DNA of 64,000 nucleotides, taken from the NCBI GenBank assembly GCA_009760855.2, contig WPIO01000007.1, positions 6,996,501 to 7,060,500 of the forward strand, written 5' to 3'. A model generated the notes under the pieces. It searched no databases and was not told the origin of the DNA. It was given only the letters and a program-made list of their open reading frames with translations. Made by a program: the position numbers and the translations under genes. The number at the start of each line of letters is the position of its first letter. Position 1 is the first letter of the stretch. Positions 44,273-53,965 of the stretch are shown in pieces. The stretch is from Cristatella mucedo. Its lineage: Eukaryota; Bryozoa; Phylactolaemata; Cristatellidae.

Positions 44273-44610
44273 AAAAAAGAGATCGATCAATATTATACGA
44301 CGAAAATCTGAGCATATTTGGGGAATTGGGCTTCTTTTTGGAACTGCCTTGCCCAACTGCTGAATGTCCACGACGAGCACTGAATGTGCGAGATAACTTG
44401 GCCCAAGTCCTAAGCTGAGTCTCCACTCAAGTTGGAGAGTGATTGTGCAGCAGCTGGTCTTTTTTCTTCGTTGTTTTCTGAAAATCGGAAAGCGCGCTAA
44501 AGCCGTAAGCCGTTGACAGCGGTTTTCAAAACTTGGTCAGTAAGCCTGAATTTATGCTTTGGAAAGTAACTATTCGGATGTAAATCGACTAATATATCGT
44601 TTTGCATTCC
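44273..44610. other. No gene recognised
   Basis: Short mixed interval between SINE B3 and a LINE fragment. Confidence 0.4.
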
Positions 44611-45120
44611 AAAGCGACCTCTCGTTAGACGACCACATCAGCTCCACAGTCAAATCTGCCTATTTTCAGCTTCATAACATTGCTAAACCTCGGGCTTGCT
44701 TAGATAAGGATACCACGTCCAAGTTGGTCCACGCATTCGTGACATCTCGTCTCGACTTCTGCAACACACTGCTTACTGGCCTACCAGCATGGGCGATCAG
44801 GCGATGGCAGCTGGTGCAAAACTCTGCAGCTAGGCTTGTCTGTCGCGAGCGTCGCAGTTGCCACATTACTCCACTTCTCGCCGACCTGCACTGGCTACCA
44901 GTCAAGCAACGGATTGACTTCAAGGTTTTGTCGCTCACTTTTAGGTCCCTTCATTCTATGGCTCCAGTCTATCTCTCCGACATAATCCCCCATCAGGCCA
45001 AGCATCGTACCACCCGCTTTTCGGAATCCAACAGTCTACAAATACCTCGTACAAACCTGAAATCCTTTGGAGACCGTGCATTTAGTTCGTATGCTCCCAA
45101 AGCCTGGAACACCCTCCCGC
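44611..45120 (+). mobile_element. L2-like LINE C-terminal fragment lacking both ends (L2-j)
   Basis: Coding-only fragment, open as a 188-codon frame that begins before the homology (44559-45125): SDLSLDDHISSTVKSAYFQL, VTSRLDFCNTLLTGLPAWAI, ADLHWLPVKQRIDFKVLSLT, KSFGDRAFSSYAPKAWN, ending abruptly at TLPL. Very close in sequence to the 35.3-35.8 kb copy. It has neither 3' UTR, hairpin nor tail. Confidence 0.9.
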
Positions 45121-46048
45121 TATAACCAGCTCAACGGACGAGAGAGATAGTGAAATAATCCTGATTGCAGGAGACAAGAACGATTAACCAAAATGCCTGC
45201 TAGTTACGATATTACAGCGATAGGCAGAGACGGTGTCAACCGGTCCGAAGTGTGAGGAAATAGCCTTAGCTTACGGCCATACTTCACGGCATTGGCTGTG
45301 TAAATCACACAGCAATTCATGCGCCTCCACAAAAATAGGTATTTCCAAATTAAAGTCGTGGGCTCTGAGATTTCCTGCTCCTCGGGCTTGCCGAACGACG
45401 ACAACGTCGCCATCAGCTGATGAGGATTTCTCCCACAGCGCTAGCAGAGCTTCCGCTAGCAGAGCTTCCGGTGGTTCCGGTGAGTCGAACTCGTAGAAGC
45501 TTCGAGGCAGCGTTCGTTCGTTCGTTCGGCGGGTGCCATTACCAGAGAGTGCCCACAGCGAAAGGCTGCATGGCTGGCTGCTTCTCTCTGCACTCGCACA
45601 AGACAGTCATGATCAACTGCAAGCTCTCCTCGTGAAATCGGTTCAGCTCAACGAATAAATACGTCGACGTGGAAGCCGGGGCCGCAACCCACGTCTTCTA
45701 AAAAGTAGGCACGTAGTCTCCCGAGCCGCTAATGCTTCCCGAGACGCATTACCGCTGCAATGCCGTCCGCGAGAATTCCCACGTCCTCAAGGCACGCCTC
45801 GTTCCCTGGGAAACAGCTGCACAGAGCGCAGATTACCAACCGCCGACCCGTGGTCATTAGCCTTCAGAGCGCTTGTAGAGGACCAAGCTAAGACGGTGCT
45901 CGGTGGGTGGTGCTCTCGTGTTGGTAGGTCACAAAATAGCTGCTCTCGCTGCTTGCAAATAAGCATAGCCAGGCGCGAGCGTGCTCAAATAAGAAAGCTC
46001 CATCGGCCATGTTAAAGGTAAGGTCCGCTAGCCATGACACCCATGATA
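45121..46048. other. No gene recognised; small 15-bp duplication at about 45440
   Basis: Contains GCTAGCAGAGCTTCC twice in tandem (about 45440-45470) and a (TTCG)4 run at about 45513. Frames are short and unrecognised. Confidence 0.4.
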
Positions 46049-46052
46049 GAGA

Positions 46053-46090
<38 letters not shown>

Positions 46091-46281
46091 CAGAGAGACA
46101 GAGAGACAGAGAGAGACAGAGAGAGAGAGAGACAGAGAGAGAGAGAGACAGAGACAGAGAGAGACAGAGAGAGAGAGAGAGACAGAGAAAGAGACAGAGA
46201 CAGGCAGAGACAGAGAGGGAGAGAGAGAGACAGACAGACACAGACAGACACAGACAGACAGAGAGAGGGAGAAAGAGAGAG
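46049..46281. repeat. (GA)n / (GACA)n microsatellite
   Basis: About 230 bp of GA interspersed with CAGA units. Arg/Glu and Ser/Leu/Cys frames on the two strands (up to 164 codons) are artefacts. Confidence 0.95.
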
Positions 46282-46827
46282 TTTGGCCCGAGTGTTTGTT
46301 GATTTTCACCTGGGTAGCGATCGCGAGCCTTTTGCGTAGTTATCAGATAGGACCGAGATTTCGACGATCTTCGAGCCATCATTGACTACTAGATCCGGCT
46401 TCAACTGCGGCCCAAAGGCGACATGACACTCCTTAGGCCCTCCGGGAGAGCACCGATCAGCAATGGTAATCTACCCCTATATTAAGTTAGCTCTGTTAGT
46501 AATTCAGCTAATCGATCCTTAAGTCAGTCACCCTGACTGATGCAAGGCTCCCATACAATGAGTTCTTCGTGATATGTTTATAGTACTACTACGACGGTAC
46601 AGCCATGACGATAGTCAAATGAAGTGGCATATCGGCTGCTATTTGCAGATCTAGCTGCAACATGCACGCTCGTAGCTGAAATTGAACACTGAAATGCCAG
46701 AACTTCAGAGGACTCTAAAGTTGAAAGGGCGTTTCGAACTGTGGCCATTGCCTTCCAGCAGCTTTCGCTCTCTGCACTACGATCCCCTTGGCTGCCACCC
46801 GAAGTGACGACATGCGCTTCAGGCACT
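46282..46827. other. No gene recognised
   Basis: Mixed sequence, nothing recognisable. A CTTCCCGAAGTGACGACAT-like string is duplicated at about 46793-46813 and 46827-46843. Confidence 0.4.
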
Positions 46828-46947
46828 TCCCGAAGTGACGACATCTGCACATGGATGGCAGTAAATTTTCTTAAATTGAATGATGATAAAACCAACCTAC
46901 TAGTTATGGGCACATGGATGGCAGTAAATTTTCTTAAATTTAATGAT
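46828..46947 (+). mobile_element. L2-like LINE fragment, partly tandem-duplicated
   Basis: Codes MAVNFLKLNDDKTNLLVMG (the block just after the RT YADD motif). The first part repeats at 46912-46945 (ACATGGATGGCAGTAAATTT). Its frame continues directly into the Tigger transposase fragment. Confidence 0.75.
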
Positions 46948-47604
46948 TTCAAGAAGCTCTTCACTAAGTACCTGTTCCGCCGCTGCTTAGAGGTGATGGA
47001 GGGCACAAACCTCACACTTCGAGAGTCCTAGAAGAACCAAATCGTGATATGCCTCAGAATAATTTATATGGCCTGGCAGGGTGTTACAAAAAAGACCTTG
47101 ACCTATGCCTGGAAGAAGCAGTGACCTGAGTTTGTGTCTGTAATGGACTTTGAAAGACTCGAATCCGAAGCAGTATTGGGGGAGGAGATTGTATCCCTTA
47201 GCAAGTCCATGGGCGTGGACATGGATGAGGGCAAAATTAATGAGCTCATCGAGGTGTACTCCGACTAACTGACAAGGAATGATCTAAACGGGTCACAGAC
47301 GCAGCAGCACATGGGGTTTTTTCATGAAATAGGAATAAGTGAGACGGAGGAGGTCATCTCTACAAGTGAGATACAGGAAATGTTGGTGATGTGGGAGAAA
47401 CTTTCGGACTTTATTCAAAAGAAACACCCAGAAAAAGTTTCACAAGTGCGTGCGACAGAGCTATTTAATGACACTTGTCTAACTCATTTCAGAAAAATTC
47501 TGCAAGTGAGGATGAAGCAGACCTCATTGGGCAGGTCTGTATCGCAAATCTCTGCTGATGAAAGTGAGGACAGCTTGGCGAAAATGGCAACAATCAGCGA
47601 ATAA
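46948..47604 (+). pseudogene. Tigger/pogo-type transposase, C-terminal part, pseudogene
   Basis: One reading frame with three stops (TAG 47029, TGA about 47122, TAA about 47266). In order: KKLFTKYLFRRCLEVMEGTN, LTLRES, IIYMAWQGVTKKTLTYAWKK, EFVSVMDFERLESEAVLGEE, IVSLSKSMGVDMDEGKINEL, IEVYSD, EVISTSEIQEMLVMWEKLSD, FIQKKHPEKVSQVRATELFN, DTCLTHFRKILQVRMKQTSL. This is the region after the DDE catalytic domain in Tigger1-like (pogo/Tc1-mariner superfamily) transposases, cut-and-paste enzymes. The N-terminal DNA-binding and catalytic parts are missing. The right inverted repeat lies 0.3 kb downstream. Confidence 0.9.
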
Positions 47605-47934
47605 GATTCAGGTATTCATTTCAGCCTTTCTCCTCCAACTCCGTCAGCATCTTCAAGTCGTGCGATCTCCAAGTTAACGTTGTACTTTATAATTAATAAA
47701 GCCGGTTTATTGCAGTAAATTCTATTGCATTATGTTGTATACAGTATTTGTTATTTACAAGTACATTTTTAATTTAAAAACATGTGACAAAAATCTCGGT
47801 GTTTTTTGTTGGTCCGGAATGAATTAATGGCATTTCAATTCATTTCGATGGAGAAAATTGAATTGACATACGAGTAGTTTGAGTTACGAGCTCCGGCACG
47901 GAACGAATTAAACTCGCAAGCCGAGGGATCACTG
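47605..47934 (+). mobile_element. Tigger/pogo 3' region and right terminal inverted repeat
   Basis: AT-rich 3' UTR with AATAAAG-type signals (about 47690), then a right terminal repeat: the minus strand reads CAGTGATCCCTCGGCTTGCG, AGTTTAATTCGTTCCGTGCC. This matches the CAGTG...CCTCG...GTTCCG style of Tigger ends. It is followed by TA at 47935-47936, the expected target dinucleotide. No matching left end was seen. Confidence 0.85.
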
Positions 47935-50417
47935 TAAACGAAATTTCCATTAGCTGGACTCGAAATCACAAACGCTTCTACTCGTTTGGATGTCCCACTC
48001 TTAATCTGCGTTTATATTTCAATAGTATCAACTTTACTCCTTATTATGTTATCGATTTTCCTTTAATCGGAGCGCCGATTTCCCTCTAGTTGGGACTAAT
48101 ACTTTACCACATCTTGGAGGTGGCGCTCAAACAGCTGACAGTTAAGAAGGAGAAGCTCCTACTACTTTAAGCCGCCAACTAAGCAAAACCACGGGGTGCG
48201 GCGCATTCATTCTCAAGTAAAACAACATTTGCTGGCACTCGCAAGCTCGATTTTCATCGAGGCATCCTTGCTAATTCCTGGACATTGTTTCATCCAGTTC
48301 GACAGCGAAGATGCGATGTGTCTGTATGTGCAATGCACCAGCATACCGTTAGCAGCGCACACTACTTCGCACGACACACTTTCCCAAAAATCTGCAAATG
48401 CATGTACCGTACCTTCTTTTCATTTCCTGACGAGTGGCTGCTCTCTGCTAACAAACCGACGGCCTCGTCCCTAATATGCTTCACTCTCATCAAATAGCGG
48501 TACGAGAAGAGAGCTACAGGTGGCTAAAGCTACGTCTGCACTGGCGAACGCTCTCGGTCGAGACGCGTTAGAGCTTGAGGAAACGTCATCAATTTTACTG
48601 GTAAGAGGCAGTGACTGGTGACAAATGGCAATGATTCGAGACTCGCCGGCCGGGTTTGAGGAATTACCCGGTTGTCTATTGCCTTCGTTCTTGGCTGTAG
48701 ATGGGAGACTTTCGAGGCAGGCGACCAATCAGGGCCAGACACGAAAAGCAACATGGATGCCACCCTCGTAGGTTTCGTGGGAAAACCGATCGGTGCGACT
48801 GCAAGAGCTGAGCCTCCTACAGGAATTTTTGTGATAAAGAAAGCTGCCTTTAATAGGTCATGGCTTTAATTTTCTATGACTGGTATGCAAGCGTACGTAT
48901 ATAGGAAGGGGCAGCAGACGAGCGTCCGTGGATAGACGCCGCTCGATCTCCGCTAGTCGTCGAGCAAGATGCCAAGTGAGAGATCACATAGGCCAGGCCC
49001 CGCCATCGACGACAGTCTATAAGTTTCACGGTGTAGACATGACTGGTTCGACGCTACTTTGTAGGGGCTTAGCCGTACGATCATGGTCACCTTGACGGTG
49101 GCTATTCGGGGTGTGACAGTGAGCCGCACGACCTATCTGCAGGCGGGGTACCACGACCGTGCAACAAGCCTGGCTCCATTACCAAGCATTTCATTCAGAG
49201 ACCTGGCCGGCCGTGCTCAGTTACTCCAGCAGGCTGCCTTCGTCGAGAGAATTACCGTTCTTCTCTCTGTACAAATCCTCATTCCCGCATTAGAGTCTCC
49301 TGAAGTTAAGGCTGTCAGTCCCAATTGACGTGTTCAGAGTTACATCAGTGTTAAACGTTTGCACTATCGGAGGTAATGGTTTGTTAGCCATAAGCAACTG
49401 CTGATTAATGTGATTTAATTTTATTGGACAATTAAGCCCCCGAAAGGGCTTTCAAAAATTGCACATGCCGACGGTGTTGCACGTCGTCAGTGCAGGGTAT
49501 TGGTAAAAGTTTTCAACCAGCAATAACCACGCCTCGGATAAACCTCATCGGCTATGGTACTGCCACTGCGCAAAGTTGATTACTTAGAATCTTGTTTTGA
49601 TTACATAGCCAATCATTAGTATTGAATTGCAGTGTCAATACAAACTATGCTCGTATCTGATTGGTTAGTATGCAAATTAGGTGACCCGTGAGTCTTACTG
49701 CTCAGTTCTCCATGGTTTATGCTTCTGCGTACCAGACGTTTTAAGTTTAGCCTTATTTGTACAACTGCAGCTGGCTTTTTAACTTCGTATGGTTTAATCT
49801 TATGGTCGGCGATGTCAACAGAATTAAAATAAAGGCCGGAGCAAATCGACCCGAAGCCACGGCCGCCAACGGTCAGTAATTAGCGCTTTGTGCATCATGA
49901 ATGTTCGGAACCACGTCTATCATCCTTAGGCTTCGCTATATACGATAATCTTATAATTTGGTCATGCGTGGCTGGGAAGCTGGTGAGAATAGCCAGTCCT
50001 GTGCTCAGGTTTGCTTATTTACTGATCTGTGATTTCAAGGTAGAAGTTGACCAACCGCTCTCGCACTGGAGTCTGGACCGAATTCTAAAGCACACTCAGC
50101 TATCCCCTGAAAAGCTAGGTGCAATGGTGCTGCTTCTAAAACTCGTCAGCCGTTCTTCGAGGACCAGTATCAGTCACGTAACTGGGCTTTCTAGCACCTT
50201 TTTGTCGATAGATGCTCACGCGATGGCTCTTTGATATCTTATTGTGGACCAGCCATTGGGTTATGGCCTTTGATTTGGGCGGCTTGAAGTCCTTCTATGT
50301 ATGTGTACGACCTGGCACTTTGATGTATTGCTGGGTCCTTTTATAAGGATATGTCTGTAAGGGTCGATTGAGAGTGCTAAATGGAGTTAGTTGGCTGCAC
50401 AGCTAGCTGGTTGTATG
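47935..50417. other. No gene recognised
   Basis: About 2.5 kb of mixed sequence. A 114-codon plus frame at 49890-50234 has hydrophobic stretches but no recognisable domain. No window-internal repeats noticed. Confidence 0.4.
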
Positions 50418-50583
50418 ACATTACCCAGCCTGGACGTCCCCCGACATTTCCCCCTGGTGGACCCTAGGACATCCCCCCCCCGGACATTTCCCCCGCCCGG
50501 GGTAGGACATTTCCCCCTATGTTGATTAATGTATAAGTAAGAATACAGATATGCTCTATTGAAATAAAAACAACTCAGTTTAA

Positions 50584-50802
50584 TTGGAAGGATTGTTTCT
50601 AATGGAGCGAGTGGCGGTGGCGGCAGCTGCGACTGCGGCTGTGGCGGCGGCAGCGGCGTCGGTGAGCTACACAGTTCGGTCCCGCGGAAGTTCAGTCCTG
50701 CTCGATGCCACCAGGTACGTGTTCGTACCCGTCAAAGCGGGCGAGCGCTACGGCGTGCCGCGCGTTTCTGCGAATGAGCACGAAGCCTCAGAGATCTACT
50801 GA
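50584..50802 (+). CDS. Small frame with possible FLYWCH-like segment
   Basis: 72 codons. Residues 11-27 are alanine-rich. Residues 29-56 read YTVRSRGSSVLLDATRYVFV followed by PVKAGERY. This resembles the start of FLYWCH zinc-finger modules (S-RG---L--D-YRY-F, then G--YW-C), with D41, Y45, F47, G53 and Y56 in register. The expected W is G57, and no C or distal C/H follows, so it cannot be a complete finger. FLYWCH modules occur in animal MULE-type transposases, which would suit a transposon setting. The resemblance is by eye and could be chance. The frame may be a remnant or an unspliced exon. Confidence 0.3.
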   Translation: MEGLFLMERVAVAAAATAAVAAAAASVSYTVRSRGSSVLLDATRYVFVPVKAGERYGVPRVSANEHEASEIY

Positions 50803-50904
50803 GTATAACTCGATCTCAAAGAGATCTCGTTACGCCCTAATACGCACTAATTAAAGCTCGGAAACGAGCAAGGGTGGATTTAGGCGGCAGAGGCGCAGCC
50901 CACC

Positions 50905-51012
50905 ATAAACCCTAAACCCTAGAACCCTAGAACCCTAAACCCCTAAACACTAAACCCTAAACCCCTAAACCCTAAACCATAAAACCCTAAACACAAACCC
51001 GAAACCCTAAAA
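50905..51012. repeat. Interstitial CCCTAAA-type telomere-like tract
   Basis: About 108 bp of degenerate CCCTAAA with variants ACCCCTAAA, CCCTAGAA, ACACTAAA and CCATAAAA. The unit is closer to the 7-bp plant-type CCCTAAA than to the animal CCCTAA. It sits inside the inverted-repeat element, not at a chromosome end. Confidence 0.85.
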
Positions 51013-51150
51013 TTGGGGGGGATGTCCTACATTATACGGGGGGGGACTGTCCTACCCCACGGGGGAATTTCAGGGGAATGTCGGGGGGGGGAATATCTGG
51101 GTAAGAAACATCCAAGGGGGAATGTCCGTACCCCTCGCCTTACAGTCTTG

Positions 51151-53439
51151 TTTCCAATGACTAGTTAAATACATGGCCAAATAAGAATTACACGATAAAT
51201 CACAGTGGTGGGTATTTGAAAGGCAATCATTCCGATCGAGAAAAAAAATTATTTAGAGTTATGGCATATTTTAAGGTTTCTACCATAAAATTCTGGACTT
51301 AGCGGTGGCGCGTTCGTCGAACACTTCAATTACAAGGCGGCTTGCATCAAGGTGGACGTGTCGCTTGCATACACAGAACGGACGTCGCTTCAACGGTATC
51401 TTAGACAGCTATCGACCAAGCTAGTGTAGCAGCTGGGCCTAGACTCGTGTTCCGAGCGTATCATCCAGCCGGATTGTGGTAGTTTGGCATGGGTACTGAC
51501 TGTGAAGCAGGGGCAGTTATGAGTTTCGTGAGAATGTGGAGTTGTGAGCAATTTGCGTACGTATTTTTACTGTATGACTTCTGCTTTGGTGACCTAGTTA
51601 AAATGGGTGAAAGCGCACTGACAGTCGAACTGGAGTTGAACTTATAGCCTCGCTCTCGTCAAGTTCACGAAGCTCGAGACTGAGATATTGACTGCAGCGA
51701 CAGACTAGCCTAGCGCCAAGTGGAATGAATCATCCACCGCTATTAGGCTCGTCTCTGAACTAGGCTAGTCCCTGAGCTAGGCTCGCCTCTGCACTAGAAT
51801 AGTCTCTGTAGGTATTCCCTGAATCTTATGCTGTCATACCCGATTGTCACGATTCAGATTGCACAGTCTGCTGTACGATCTAGAACAGAGCGGCAATTGT
51901 TTACGTATCTGTTGGAGCGGCTATCTACGTTGAGAGCGTTATGCGCGGTCATTCGAGTCCAGCCGCGGCTACCTTTAGACCACAGGCCGTCGGGCAGCAC
52001 ACTTAGTACACCACACTGCAGCACCGCTCAAGCTACTTTGGGCTAGAAATTCAGAAGCAGAGCCCGTTCATGCCCAAGCTTCACGCAGGAATCAATCGGA
52101 GCCACGCATCAGGTCGCCTCATTATCGGGGGGGGGGTGTTGCCTGCAAACTCGGTGCGCATCGACCCGCTTTCGGCTCGCTCTCCGACTGACTTTTCCTA
52201 GCTCTCCGCTAGGGGGCGCGTAATCTCGCTCGCGCCAACGGCCTCTCGGAACTGCACGTCCAGCAAAAGAGCCGAGAGCAATGGAATTTTACCACAGAGA
52301 CCTCTGGCTTCTATATATGAGAGAGTGTCTGCAAGCACTAACCACCCTACGCTAGACCTACCTCGGAATAGAAGAAGCGAGCGAATCAAAGAGAGGCGAG
52401 CGCCCAATTGGTCGATGGGAAAGCCATAACGGAATTATTCAAGATTGACGTCGTTCCTGGCCAAGCGAGCCTAGCCAGTAAGCCATTGGTCGCGCAGATC
52501 GCATTTGAGAAATCCCTTCAGGCGCCTACGATTGAGCTGAGCTTTTACAATTGGAATGGAAAGGCCGCGCCGCTTTGCATATGCCTCGACAGAGTGTCTG
52601 TCTGTCATTTCGCGTCCTCTCCGAGGAGCCTTGACTTTTGGATACGCACGAGGAGCACCAGGTGGTGATCGGGGATCCGCTCGGGTTGCCGGCACTCTCC
52701 AGGCACCTTGAGCGATTTACGGGCTAATTTGAGCTGAAAAAATCCTGAGCACTCCTAATTTGAACGACGGCATCGTAATTCCACGATAGGAGTTTCTACT
52801 TAAGCGAAAGTTGTATGACGAGAAGAGAAAAGAGTAAGATCTCTACGAAACATAGTACAATCAACCGCTCCTGCCTCCATCTTTCGGCACTCTGTGCTGT
52901 GGTCTTATGGCCGCGTCATCCTACTTTATCTCGGCGTCAACCCACGAATAGTGTATCTCTTGTATTCGATCTCTTTTGCGTCCTAGCTCAGACCTTGTTC
53001 GGCAATTTGAGTTAAAGGAATTGACAGGAAGAAATTGTTGCCATCAATTAGCTTCGTAAATCGTTTCGATTAGCATCCAGAATCCATTGATTTACTTACA
53101 ACTTCTACTTATGAAAAGCTTGATACCGTTAAGTGCTCTGGACGAGCATATTCTTAGAAAAGCTGTGACTTTGTGCTTGACGCCTTGCATTAACCGCCGA
53201 TGTTATGCGCTTTCTGAAGCAAAGATGGGAATAAAAAGAGGATCTTGCGATCTTGAGTTCGACGACTATGCTTGTATATACATGTATACATGTACAGTTG
53301 TGCACAGGTATGCATGACATGACACCCTGCCCATGACCACATAGCCAAAAAAGACTAAGTAGGTGTTAAACTGCAAATTTTTCTCCACTCAACGACAAAG
53401 CGACTTTCGGCGGACGTACGGCTGCCAAAAGAATTCATC
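51151..53439. other. No gene recognised; G homopolymer near 52126
   Basis: Contains a small imperfect repeat of GGCT(A/C)G(T/C)CTCTG at about 51745-51810 and a G9-10 run. Short frames are not recognisable. Confidence 0.4.
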
Positions 53440-53965
53440 TCAAGCAACGCAAAGAATGGGATGAGCGCGGCGGGGTGGATTCGGGATGGAGGACAATCAA
53501 AGAAGTGAGTAGCAGGGAAATAGCAAAGAAGTACGGCCGCGATGAATCTGCCACAGTTAGCAGCACTAGAGAAGATGCCATTTTGCAAGATTTTGGCAGT
53601 GATTTCTGCAGTCTAGCACCTGCAGAGCAAAAGCTTCCGTCGCTAACGGTATTAAAGCGAAAGACTGAAGTAGCCACCGTATCGCTCATACAGGATCTTA
53701 GGGCACACGGAAGCTAAGCGGATGCAGTAATTCAGCAGGATATGAAGAACTCAATCCATGACAAGCATTGTGGATCAGAGCAATTACTCTTCTTTGTAAT
53801 ATCAACTGAGAACGAACCATCAGCTCCTTTAGCGGAGTAGAATCGCGGCTTAATTTATTGAATTCGTTAAACAACATTGCCGCCACATTATTCGCCGACT
53901 GTATAGGCTTAATGGCTTTTTTCGGTAGCTCTGCCAATACTGAAGTAAGGAACCTAGTCTACAAG
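53440..53965 (-). mobile_element. Relic of the second L2-related LINE family (L2b-3)
   Basis: On the minus strand, 53937-53698 reads MAELPKKAIKPIQSANNVAA then ...LILQRRVIALIHNACHGLSS and SYPAELLHPLSF. These correspond to the GLPxxAIRRLQLVQNxAARL and FKVL-LTF-LH-LAP-YLSD blocks of the main family. Sequence at 53640-53475 (CTGCAGAGCAAAAGC..., AGTGAGTAGCAGGGAAATAG) matches 36310-36200, giving a shared 3' part. Decayed. Confidence 0.55.

Larger units (their letters stand above)
50418..51150. mobile_element. Unclassified element with inverted GGACATTCCCCC-rich ends
   Basis: The left end (50418-50520) has ATTACCCAG, CCCCGACATTTCCCC and GGGGTAGGACATTTCCCCC. The right end (about 51018-51145) contains the reverse complements in the same order (GGGGGGACTGTCCTACCCC, GGGGAATGTCGGGGGGGGG, CTGGGTAA). 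The interior of about 500 bp has an AT-rich part, a 72-codon frame, and a CCCTAAA tract. Long imperfect inverted ends with a short interior suggest a non-autonomous DNA transposon. The superfamily is unknown and the exact limits and target duplication are uncertain. Confidence 0.55.

Noticed and set aside
45888-46382. 164-codon Ser/Leu/Cys frame and Arg/Glu counterparts
   Set aside because: Translations of the GA/GACA microsatellite with short unrelated flanks.
49890-50234. 114-codon plus-strand frame as a membrane protein gene
   Set aside because: Hydrophobic stretches alone, with no recognisable family, signal for splicing, or conserved motif.
50905-51012. True chromosome end
   Set aside because: The tract is short, degenerate and flanked on both sides by kilobases of non-telomeric sequence.
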